Source: an uncultured Selenomonadales bacterium (GTDB lineage Bacteria > Bacillota > Negativicutes > Selenomonadales > Selenomonadaceae). From it: DNA of 7,151 nt. The position numbers and the translations under genes were made by a program. Location: NCBI GenBank assembly GCA_937915885.1, contig CALGGP010000324.1, positions 1 to 7,151 on the forward strand, read 5' to 3'. The first letter of the stretch is position 1, and each line of letters starts with the position of its first letter. This document shows, piece after piece, positions 1 to 5,448 of this stretch. Below the pieces are notes generated by a model. That model was given only the letters and a program-made list of their open reading frames with translations. It did no database searches and was not told where the DNA came from.

Positions 1-38
1 GGCGCCGACCTCGACGGGTGGGAGCGGCGGCGGCGCCC
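1..38 (-). repeat. GC-rich hairpin repeat, copy A (inverted relative to copy B)
   Basis: Read on the minus strand, this segment starts GGGCGCCGCC, contains CTCCCACCC and ends GTCGGCGCC. It matches the plus-strand segment 2611-2648 at 33 of 38 positions without gaps. Its ends can pair (GGCGCCG with CGGCGCC), so it can form a stem-loop. It lies just beyond the 3' end of kdsD and may continue past the window edge. It looks like a dispersed palindromic intergenic element of the REP kind; the family is not recognised. Confidence 0.6.
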
Positions 39-39
39 C

Positions 40-58
40 ATATAAAACTCCGCGCGGA
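40..58 (-). terminator. Possible weak terminator after kdsD
   Basis: Just after the kdsD stop, the minus strand reads TCCGCGCGGA followed by GTTTTATAT. The palindrome has the same GCGC core as the convincing terminator at 5390-5413, but the stem is only three to four base pairs and the U-tract is short and interrupted. The adjacent hairpin repeat at 1-38 could add structure. Plausible but weak. Confidence 0.3.
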
Positions 59-63
59 AAAAA

Positions 64-1032
64 TTATACGATGCCTTGACGGAGTAAATCAGTCAGATGA
101 ATGATGCCGACCACTTCTCGATCGCCGTCCACCACAGGCAACACCGTCACCGGACGCGGCTTATGTTTCTCCATCACCGATAACGCCGACGCCGCTAATT
201 TATCCGAGCTGATCGTCAACGGCTTCGTAAACATGATCGACTCGACCGGCGCGTCCAAAAAGCCCACGTCCTTGCCGATCGCCCGTCGAATGATCCCGTC
301 GGTGATCAGCCCGATAAATTTTTGATCGCAATCGACTATCGACACCGCGCCGAGTCCTTTTTCCGTCATGATGAACAGCGCATCTTTGATCGTCTTGCCG
401 ACTTCGATGATCGGGTTTTCGTCGCCGACGTGCATCACATCTCCAACCGTCAACAATAATTTTCGTCCGAGCGCGCCGCCGGGGTGGAACATCGCAAAAT
501 CCTGCGACGTAAATTTTTTCAACTCCATCAGCACCATCGCAAGCGCATCGCCCATCGCCAATGTCGCCGTCGTCGACGCGGTAGGCGCCAACCCCAACGG
601 ACATGCTTCGTGCTCGACGCCGATATCAATAAAGCAATCGCAATTCCGTCCGAGCGTCGATTCGCGCCGTCCGCTCATCGCAATTATCGTCGCGCCGATC
701 CGACGGATCACCGGCAGTATGTTGACGATCTCCGACGACTCGCCGCTGTTTGAGATCACAATCACCACATCGTTTTCGGTGATCATTCCCAGGTCGCCGT
801 GATACGCTTCGGCGGGATGCATGAACAGCGCCGGCGTGCCCGTCGATGCGAACGTCGCCGCGATTTTCCGTCCGACGTGCCCGCTCTTGCCCATGCCCGT
901 CACTACCACACGCGCGGTGCAATTTTTGATCATCTTGACGGCAGTCTCAAATTCGCCGTCGATGCGCGGGATCAAATCTTCGATCGCCTTCGCCTCAATC
1001 TTCAACGTCTCAATCGCTTTTTCCTTGATCAC
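64..1032 (-). CDS. kdsD: D-arabinose 5-phosphate isomerase (KdsD/KpsF family)
   Basis: This cytoplasmic enzyme converts D-ribulose 5-phosphate to D-arabinose 5-phosphate, the first step of Kdo synthesis for LPS. The 322 residues are close to the usual length (about 328 in E. coli). A SIS domain spans roughly residues 38-172 (GMGKSG at 46-51, SNSGESSE at 94-101, EACPLGLAPTAS at 142-153), followed by HPGGALGRK at 183-191 and two CBS domains (about 195-255 and 262-322). Lys49, Glu101, Glu142 and His183 sit at a constant offset of ten from the E. coli catalytic set Lys59, Glu111, Glu152 and His193. The GTG start is supported by AAGGAG at 1040-1045, seven bases upstream; an ATG one base upstream is out of frame. 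It starts one base after the kdsA stop, so it is the last gene of the kdsBAD operon. CBS domains suggest allosteric control, but the ligand is unknown. Confidence 0.95.
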   Translation of the reverse strand: MIKEKAIETLKIEAKAIEDLIPRIDGEFETAVKMIKNCTARVVVTGMGKSGHVGRKIAATFASTGTPALFMHPAEAYHGDLGMITENDVVIVISNSGESSEIVNILPVIRRIGATIIAMSGRRESTLGRNCDCFIDIGVEHEACPLGLAPTASTTATLAMGDALAMVLMELKKFTSQDFAMFHPGGALGRKLLLTVGDVMHVGDENPIIEVGKTIKDALFIMTEKGLGAVSIVDCDQKFIGLITDGIIRRAIGKDVGFLDAPVESIMFTKPLTISSDKLAASALSVMEKHKPRPVTVLPVVDGDREVVGIIHLTDLLRQGIV

Positions 1033-1033
1033 A

Positions 1034-1852
1034 TTAAAACTCCTTCGCTGCGTTATGGATTGCCAAAATTTTTTTCAACAACGGCTCGAGCTCGTCAAGC
1101 GGCACCATGTTTGCGCCGTCCGACAACGCCTCCGACGGATTGTCATGCACCTCGAGAAATAATCCGTCGATGCCCACCGCCGCCGCCGCTCGACATAAAT
1201 ACTCTACAAACTCTCGTTGACCCGAAGATTTTGTGCCGCCGCCGCCCGGCAATTGCACCGAGTGAGTGCCGTCGAAGATGATCGGATAACCGAACGAACG
1301 CATAATCGGCAGCGCGCGCATGTCGACGACGAGATTATTATATCCGAACGATGCGCCGCGCTCGGTGAGCATAATTTTTTTCGAGCTGAACGCTTCTAAC
1401 TTTTCGACGACGTTTTTCATATCGAGCGGCGAGAGGAATTGCCCTTTTTTGACGTTGACGACCGCGCCCGTCGATGCCGCCGCCTTCAACAGATCGGTCT
1501 GTCGACAGAGGAACGCGGGGATTTGGATCACGTCGGCGACCTTCGACACCGGCTCCGCTTGATACGTTTCGTGTATGTCGGTGACGATCGGCACGCCCAA
1601 AATTTTTTTGATCTCGTCGAGTATTTTCAGCCCGTCGTCGAGACCCGGTCCGCGCGGATTTTTATACGAACTTCGATTGGCTTTATCGAACGACGCCTTG
1701 AAAATGTACGGGATATTTAAACTCTCGGCGATCGCTTTGATGCGTCGACCGATCATCAGACTGCGCTCGAGCCCCTCAAGGACGCACGGTCCCGCCATTA
1801 GAAACAGTCGACCGCCGCCGACTTCGATATCTCCGATGCAAAATTTATTCAT
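1034..1852 (-). CDS. kdsA: 3-deoxy-8-phosphooctulonate synthase (Kdo-8-phosphate synthase), metal-dependent type
   Basis: It condenses phosphoenolpyruvate with arabinose 5-phosphate to give Kdo 8-phosphate in the cytoplasm. The 272-residue protein is one DAHP/Kdo8P synthase TIM barrel. Visible motifs are AGPCVLE (20-26), FKASFDKANRSS (51-62), NVKKGQFL (133-140), ERGASFGYNN (164-173) and FDGTHSVQLPGG (193-204). Cys23, His197, Glu234 and Asp245 align at a constant offset of twelve with the metal ligands of the Aquifex enzyme (Cys11, His185, Glu222, Asp233). The metal-independent E. coli type has Asn in place of the Cys, so this should be the divalent-metal-requiring class. The ATG overlaps the end of kdsB by 8 nt and is preceded by GAGG, consistent with translational coupling. 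kdsD follows after one base. Confidence 0.96.
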   Translation of the reverse strand: MNKFCIGDIEVGGGRLFLMAGPCVLEGLERSLMIGRRIKAIAESLNIPYIFKASFDKANRSSYKNPRGPGLDDGLKILDEIKKILGVPIVTDIHETYQAEPVSKVADVIQIPAFLCRQTDLLKAAASTGAVVNVKKGQFLSPLDMKNVVEKLEAFSSKKIMLTERGASFGYNNLVVDMRALPIMRSFGYPIIFDGTHSVQLPGGGGTKSSGQREFVEYLCRAAAAVGIDGLFLEVHDNPSEALSDGANMVPLDELEPLLKKILAIHNAAKEF

Positions 1853-2582
1853 GACTTACCTCACTGTAAATTTTATTGACGAGAATTAAATCGTCCTCGG
1901 TGTCGACGCCGATGAATTTGTCGGCGCTGATCAAAACTTTAATCTTATGCCCATTCTCGAGCGCGCGGAGCTGTTCAAGGGATTCGGACTGCTCGAGAGG
2001 CGTCGGCGCCATCGACGCATACTCCAATAAAAATTCCCGTCGATAAGCGTAAATGCCGATGTGCTTGAAAACTTTCGACTTACCTTTGTTGCGCTCGAAA
2101 GGGATCGGCGCGCGCGAAAAATATAAAGCATAGCCGTTGCGATCGGCGACGACCTTGACGTTGTTCGGATTGTCGATCTCCGATTGCTCGGTGAGCTCGA
2201 CGGCGACCGTCGCCATGCTCAACTGATCATCACCGTCGAAAGCGGTAATCAATTGATCGATGAGCGCGGGATTGATGAGAGGCTCGTCGCCCTGAACGTT
2301 GACGATGAGATCGGCGTCGGGGAATGACTGAGCGGCTTCGGCGAGACGATCGGTGCCGGTGGAATGATCGGCGCGCGTCATGATTGCTCGACCGCCGTGC
2401 TCGACGACGGCATCAAAAATTCTCTGATCGTCGGTAGCAACAACCGTCGTTGAAACTTGCGACGCTTGAGAGGCGCGCTCGAACACGCGACAGATCATCG
2501 GCACGCCCGCGATCAAACGCAACGGTTTACCCGGCAGGCGCGTCGACGCGTACCGAGCCGGAATTATGCATACTGCCTTCAA
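1845..2582 (-). CDS. kdsB: 3-deoxy-manno-octulosonate cytidylyltransferase (CMP-Kdo synthetase)
   Basis: It activates Kdo with CTP to CMP-Kdo, the donor for lipid A glycosylation, in the cytoplasm. From the chosen start it has 245 residues (E. coli 248) and is a single nucleotidyltransferase fold. Motifs include IIPARYASTRLPGKP (6-20), MTRADHSTGTDRLAE (68-82), NVQGDEP (95-101, with metal-binding Asp99), YALYFSRAPIPFER (151-164), HIGIYAYRREF (174-184) and GVDTEDD (225-231). The frame stays open back to 2918, but that extension has no family similarity. The TTG at 2582 gives Met-Lys-Ala-Val, matching the family N-terminus, and GGGAG at 2591-2595 lies eight bases upstream. The alternative GTG at 2591 overlaps that Shine-Dalgarno sequence and is less likely. 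It is the first gene of kdsBAD and is divergent from nikB. Confidence 0.94.
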   Translation of the reverse strand: MKAVCIIPARYASTRLPGKPLRLIAGVPMICRVFERASQASQVSTTVVATDDQRIFDAVVEHGGRAIMTRADHSTGTDRLAEAAQSFPDADLIVNVQGDEPLINPALIDQLITAFDGDDQLSMATVAVELTEQSEIDNPNNVKVVADRNGYALYFSRAPIPFERNKGKSKVFKHIGIYAYRREFLLEYASMAPTPLEQSESLEQLRALENGHKIKVLISADKFIGVDTEDDLILVNKIYSEVSHE

Positions 2583-2753
2583 TGTGATCACTCCCAAAAA
2601 TATTTTATGTGGGCGCCGCCGCTGCTCCCACCCACCGGTGTCGGCGCCCAACCGAGGATGGCATGCCCACCCGCATCGACGGCGCCCCGCCTTTTTTGAC
2701 GGTAATTGACATGTTCGAGCGAAAAAATTTTGGGAAGGACGGACGGTCAAGCG
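2583..2753. promoter_or_regulatory. Divergent intergenic region between kdsB and nikB
   Basis: This 171-base region must hold the 5' signals for both divergent transcription units. Most of its centre is the GC-rich hairpin repeat at 2611-2648 and a following GGCGCCCCGCC-T6 stretch (2681-2697). Facing nikB there is a perfect TTGACA (2706-2711), but no convincing -10 box at 16-18 bases. Facing kdsB there is TAAAAT on the minus strand (2607-2602), without a matching -35. No operator palindrome of the NikR or Fur type was recognised. Promoters are expected here but cannot be placed with confidence. Confidence 0.4.
2611..2648 (+). repeat. GC-rich hairpin repeat, copy B
   Basis: This plus-strand copy (GGGCGCCGCC ... 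CTCCCACCC ... GTCGGCGCC) matches the minus-strand copy at 1-38 at 33 of 38 positions. Its ends form an 8-bp perfect stem, GGGCGCCG (2611-2618) with CGGCGCCC (2642-2649). The two copies are inverted and bracket the whole kdsBAD operon. The GGCGCCGCC core recurs at 7020 and 7110. It is probably a dispersed intergenic palindromic element. Confidence 0.6.
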
Positions 2754-3683
2754 ATGAAAAATTATGTGGCGAGCCGACTGATCCAATTGATCCCGATCCT
2801 GCTCGGCATCACGTTTTTGACTTTCGCGCTCATGCAAATCCCCGCCGATGACGCCGTCGATATCCTCTACCAACAATCCGGCTCCGTCAGCGACCAAGTC
2901 AAAGCCGCCAAACGCCACGAACTCGGACTCGATCAGCCGTTCCTCATTCAGTACGGTCGATGGCTTGAGGGCGTCGCGACCGGCGACATGGGACGTTCTT
3001 ACATCAGCGGCAAGCCCGTTTTCGAGACGTTCATCGAAAAATTACCCGCGACCGTCGAGCTGATGCTCGTCTCAATCGCGTTGACGATCTTCGTCGCCAC
3101 GCCGCTCGGCATCATCGCCGCCGTCAAACAAAATCGCCCCGTCGACCTCATTATCCGAACGTTGAGCTTCGTCGGAAATTCCATGCCCAATTTTTTCGCC
3201 GGACTGCTTCTGATTTATTTCTTGGCGCTCAAATTGAATCTGTTGCCGATTATGGGCTCCGATTGGCGCGCCGTGATCATGCCCGCGCTCACTCTTACAA
3301 TTTCGATGGGCGCCAAATACACTCGACAAATCCGCGCGGTCGTGCTCGAGGAACTTGAAAAGCCTTACGTGATCGGTGCGCGCTCGAGGGGCGTCGACGA
3401 ATTTACGATCCTCACTCGGAGCGTCCTGCGCTCAACTCTCGTCGTCATCATCACACTGCTCGCGCTGTCGATGGGATCGTTGCTCGGAGGCACGGCGATC
3501 GTCGAGACGATTTTCATGTGGGACGGCGTCGGCAAATTGGCGGTCGATGCGATCCTCACGCGCGATTATCCGTTGATACAAGCCTACGTCGTTTGGATGG
3601 CGATCATTTACGTCGCGATGAATTTGATCGCCGATCTGCTGTATCATTGGCTCGATCCGCGCGTAAGGGAGGCGGAGCGATGA
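2754..3683 (+). CDS. nikB: Nickel/peptide-type ABC transporter permease NikB
   Basis: It is one of two inner-membrane channel subunits of a nickel- or oligopeptide-family ABC importer. The 309 residues (E. coli NikB 314) begin with the family N-terminus SRLIQLIPILLGITFLTF and contain LGLDQP (57-62), about six hydrophobic segments, and the ATPase-contacting EAA loop around residues 199-226 (EELEKPYVIGARSRGVDEF). DYPLIQAYV and NLIADLL near the end resemble NikB more than DppB. The ATG at 2754 was chosen because the protein then begins at the conserved first helix; the Shine-Dalgarno sequence is weak (GGACGG, 2741-2746). Its stop overlaps the next start (ATGA, 3680-3683). The last codons lie in a 140-bp unit that is duplicated immediately downstream. 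The substrate is inferred from the family; Ni-chelate is likely, but peptide or another metallophore is possible. Confidence 0.9.
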   Translation: MKNYVASRLIQLIPILLGITFLTFALMQIPADDAVDILYQQSGSVSDQVKAAKRHELGLDQPFLIQYGRWLEGVATGDMGRSYISGKPVFETFIEKLPATVELMLVSIALTIFVATPLGIIAAVKQNRPVDLIIRTLSFVGNSMPNFFAGLLLIYFLALKLNLLPIMGSDWRAVIMPALTLTISMGAKYTRQIRAVVLEELEKPYVIGARSRGVDEFTILTRSVLRSTLVVIITLLALSMGSLLGGTAIVETIFMWDGVGKLAVDAILTRDYPLIQAYVVWMAIIYVAMNLIADLLYHWLDPRVREAER

Positions 3684-3730
3684 AAAATGATCGGGCGTTG
3701 ACGCCTTACCTGACGTTGGCGGGCGCAATC
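3591..3730 (+). repeat. 140-bp imperfect tandem repeat, unit 1 (nikB end plus mini-ORF start)
   Basis: Unit 1 covers the last codons of nikB, the ribosome binding site AAGGGAGGCGGAGCGATGA, and a nikC-like start. The next 140 bases (unit 2) repeat it with 13 mismatches and no gaps (127 of 140). The units are directly adjacent, the signature of a tandem duplication across a gene junction. Confidence 0.93.
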
Positions 3731-3823
3731 GTTTTGACGGCGATCACCTGCGGCGCGATGAATTTAATTGCCGATCTGCTGTATCATTGGCTCGACCCGC
3801 GCGTAAGGGAGGCGGAGCGATGA
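3680..3823 (+). CDS. Chimeric 47-residue mini-protein: NikC N-terminus fused to NikB C-terminus
   Basis: This small ORF is the product of the 140-bp tandem duplication. Residues 1 to about 20 (MKNDRALTPYLTLAGAIVL) are a near copy of the start of NikC. Residues 26-47 (AMNLIADLLYHWLDPRVREAER) are identical to the last 22 residues of NikB. Its ATG overlaps the nikB stop and its stop overlaps the nikC start, each as ATGA, with the same AAGGGAGG Shine-Dalgarno sequence before both starts, so it should be translated if the operon is. It would carry one hydrophobic stretch (about residues 10-35) flanked by charged ends, with unclear topology. It could be a functional small membrane protein, a tolerated duplication scar, or the remnant of a second nikBC pair collapsed by deletion. 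The ORF is certain; function is unknown. Confidence 0.6.
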   Translation: MKNDRALTPYLTLAGAIVLTAITCGAMNLIADLLYHWLDPRVREAER

Positions 3824-3870
3824 AATTTGATCGGGCGTTGAAGCCTTACCTGACGTTGGCGGGCGCAATA
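3731..3870 (+). repeat. 140-bp imperfect tandem repeat, unit 2 (mini-ORF end plus nikC start)
   Basis: Unit 2 is 127/140 identical to unit 1 at a constant offset of 140. The segment 3757-3823 differs from the nikB tail only at three third-codon positions. The parental sequences at the breakpoints are similar (nikB GTTTGGATGGCG at 3591 and nikC ATTTTGATCGCG at 3871), which suggests recombination at short homology. Confidence 0.93.
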
Positions 3871-4626
3871 ATTTTGATCGCGGTATTCGCGCCGTGGTTG
3901 ACGCCTTTCGATCCCTACGAACAAAATTTGTCGCGAGCGCTGCTGCCGCCGAACGATGTCAATTTACTCGGCACCGATCGGTACGGGCGCGACGTGTTGA
4001 GCCGCGTGATCGTCGGCAGTCAAACAACGTTGTGCGCGTCGCTGTTATTATTGGCGTCAATCGTGACGATCGGGAGTGTGATCGGCTCAATCGGCGGATT
4101 GATCGGCGGGCGGCTCGACGTATTTTTAATGCGAATGTCGGACGTGTTTCTGGCGTTCCCTCAAATGGTGTTTGCAATCGCGGCGGCGGGCGCATTGGGC
4201 GGAGGATTATTCAACGCGGCGCTGGCGTTGGCGCTGATCGGTTGGACGAAGTACGCTCGACTGTCGCGCGGCTTGGTGTTGACGCTCCGATCGATGCCTT
4301 ATATAAATTCCGCGCGGATGTCGGGCGCGTCGTCGACGGCGATCTTGATCGATCACGTGTTGCCGAACATCGCCGGACCGATCCTCGTGACGGCGGCACT
4401 CGACCTCGGCACGATCATCATGGAATTGGCGGGCTTATCATTCCTCGGCTTGGGAGCGATGCCGCCGACGGCGGAGTGGGGCGCGATGATGAACAACGGG
4501 CGGTCGATGTTGCAAACGGCGCCGTGGACGATCCTGTCGCCGGGCGCGGCAATTTTTTTGACGGTGGCGACGTTCAATCTGCTCGGCGACAAATTACGAG
4601 ACGTTCTCGATCCGAAAAATCAATGA
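3820..4626 (+). CDS. nikC: Nickel/peptide-type ABC transporter permease NikC
   Basis: It is the second inner-membrane permease, pairing with NikB. The 268 residues (E. coli NikC 277) show the DppC/NikC signature: PFDPYEQNL (29-37), LLGTDRYGRDVLSR (49-62), an EAA loop near 155-183 (LRSMPYINSARMSGAS), LSFLGLG (206-212), PPTAEWGAM (215-223) and FNLLGDKLRDVLDP (252-265). PTAEWG and the surrounding C-terminal motifs resemble NikC. The start at 3820 has AAGGGAGG seven bases upstream and ATGA overlap with the mini-ORF; an in-frame TTG at 3787 would only add residues encoded by the duplicated nikB tail. The N-terminal 17 codons lie in repeat unit 2. Codons mostly end in G, unlike the early nikB and SBP codons. 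The ATPase genes are not adjacent downstream. Confidence 0.92.
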   Translation: MKFDRALKPYLTLAGAIILIAVFAPWLTPFDPYEQNLSRALLPPNDVNLLGTDRYGRDVLSRVIVGSQTTLCASLLLLASIVTIGSVIGSIGGLIGGRLDVFLMRMSDVFLAFPQMVFAIAAAGALGGGLFNAALALALIGWTKYARLSRGLVLTLRSMPYINSARMSGASSTAILIDHVLPNIAGPILVTAALDLGTIIMELAGLSFLGLGAMPPTAEWGAMMNNGRSMLQTAPWTILSPGAAIFLTVATFNLLGDKLRDVLDPKNQ

Positions 4627-4688
4627 CGATCGATCGATGATTTAAGTCGGAAGCGTTTTACATCGACAAATGATCGGAGGCGATTGCA

Positions 4689-5372
4689 ATGAAAAAATTT
4701 TTATTGACGACGGCGCTCGGGCTCGTGTTGACGATGATGCTCTCATTATTCGTTTCGACGACGAGCGAAGCGCGAAGTTCGCGGGAGTCAAGAGTGATCC
4801 AAGTGCGCGAAGGCGACTATGAAATTTTGCCCGAGAAGAGCAGCGATTACGCAATGGACGTGACGGGCGGCGGCGACGCACGGAAGGAAACTTTGATCGA
4901 GCTCTACGAGCGCAACGGTACCGACGCGCAGATTTTTACGATCGAACGCGTCAACGGCGAGTGGTATCGCATCGTCCACAAGCGGACGGGATATGTGGTG
5001 AATGTCGCGGGCGGGCACGACAGAAATTCTGCGGACATTCAAATTTACAAGGACGACGGCACCGACAGTTGCTATTGGCGGTTCATCGACGCGGGCAACG
5101 GCTCGTATATCATTCAGAGCAAACTCGACGGCGGGCGCGTGCTGGATTTGTCCGACAACAAAACGCGCAACGGGCGCAAGATTCAATTGTGGGACTATCA
5201 CACCAATCAGGCGGCGCGGTGGGTGCTGTCGCCGCTTTCCAATCGAAATAACCGCTACGACGACTCGTATCACCGTCACAGACGCAGCGGCTCTTACGAC
5301 GACGATGATGACAACGATTCATATCACGGCGGCTACGGGCATCACCGCAGAGGCGAGCATTCCCGTTGGTAA
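4689..5372 (+). CDS. Secreted ricin-type beta-trefoil (RICIN) protein with His/Asp-rich tail
   Basis: The 227-residue protein starts with a signal peptide (KK, then a hydrophobic stretch to about residue 23, with likely cleavage after SEA at 26-28). Residues about 45-182 look like a three-lobed ricin B-type lectin domain. Each lobe has a D-V/L-containing strand and a trailing aromatic motif (AMDVTGG/AQIFTIE, VVNVAGG/CYWRFID, VLDLSDN/AARWVLS), degenerate versions of QxW. The tail (190-227) is low complexity with six His, eight Asp and several Arg and Tyr, so metal or polyanion binding is conceivable. GGAGG at 4676-4680 lies eight bases before the ATG. It follows nikC by 62 bases and is closed by a strong terminator, so it is probably co-transcribed with the permeases. 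Carbohydrate binding is typical of the fold, but no ligand can be assigned. The single Cys128 is unusual for an exported protein. Confidence 0.83.
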   Translation: MKKFLLTTALGLVLTMMLSLFVSTTSEARSSRESRVIQVREGDYEILPEKSSDYAMDVTGGGDARKETLIELYERNGTDAQIFTIERVNGEWYRIVHKRTGYVVNVAGGHDRNSADIQIYKDDGTDSCYWRFIDAGNGSYIIQSKLDGGRVLDLSDNKTRNGRKIQLWDYHTNQAARWVLSPLSNRNNRYDDSYHRHRRSGSYDDDDDNDSYHGGYGHHRRGEHSRW

Positions 5373-5389
5373 ATCGATAAAAATTCAAT

Positions 5390-5413
5390 CCCCGCGCGGG
5401 GCTTATTTTTTTT
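5390..5413 (+). terminator. Intrinsic terminator after the trefoil gene
   Basis: The palindrome CCCCGCGCGGGG (5390-5401) is followed by CTTATTTTTTTT, 17 bases after the stop of the trefoil gene. This is the classic GC stem plus U-tract. It separates the permease/trefoil transcript from the binding-protein gene, which would then need read-through or its own promoter. Confidence 0.8.
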
Positions 5414-5414
5414 G

Positions 5415-5442
5415 CTCCGATCGATTAAAATTTTTTTCGGAG
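5415..5442 (+). promoter_or_regulatory. Hairpin that can cover the SBP ribosome binding site
   Basis: CTCCGA (5415-5420) is the exact complement of TCGGAG (5437-5442), which contains most of the GGAGG Shine-Dalgarno sequence (5439-5443). The 16-base loop is A/T-rich. The stem directly follows the terminator U-tract. TAAAAT at 5426-5431 in the loop could instead be a -10 box, but no good -35 is seen. A role in translational control is an inference from the sequence alone. Confidence 0.35.
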
Positions 5443-5448
5443 GCGATA

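Noticed and set aside
1..2649. kdsBAD as a composite transposon flanked by inverted repeats
   Set aside because: No transposase or target-site duplication is seen, and the repeat core also occurs at 7020 and 7110, which fits a dispersed intergenic element.
2706..2711. TTGACA as the -35 box of a nikB promoter
   Set aside because: No acceptable -10 hexamer at 16-18 bases, so it is not listed as a promoter.
2583..2918. Extension of kdsB upstream to an ATG at 2918
   Set aside because: It would cross the divergent intergenic repeat and the start of nikB. The added residues show no family similarity, and the conserved N-terminus begins at the TTG.
3518..3679. Longer upstream start for the chimeric mini-ORF at 3518
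   Set aside because: That part is nikB read out of frame. The ATG at 3680 has the RBS and reproduces the NikC start.
3787..3819. TTG start for nikC at 3787
   Set aside because: The extra residues come from the duplicated nikB tail read in another frame; the ATG at 3820 has an ideal RBS.
4301..4318. ATATAAATTCCGCGCGGA in nikC, almost the same as 40-58 after kdsD
   Set aside because: It lies inside conserved nikC coding sequence (Tyr-Ile-Asn-Ser-Ala-Arg), so the similarity is probably chance.
4788..5279. Antisense open frame opposite the trefoil gene
   Set aside because: It is a composition-driven shadow with no motif or start signal; the sense gene has a signal peptide, RBS and terminator.
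5002..5448. In-frame N-terminal extension of the SBP gene by 149 codons
   Set aside because: It overlaps the trefoil gene in another frame, crosses a strong terminator, and would bury the lipoprotein signal peptide in mid-protein. A good RBS exists at 5439-5443.
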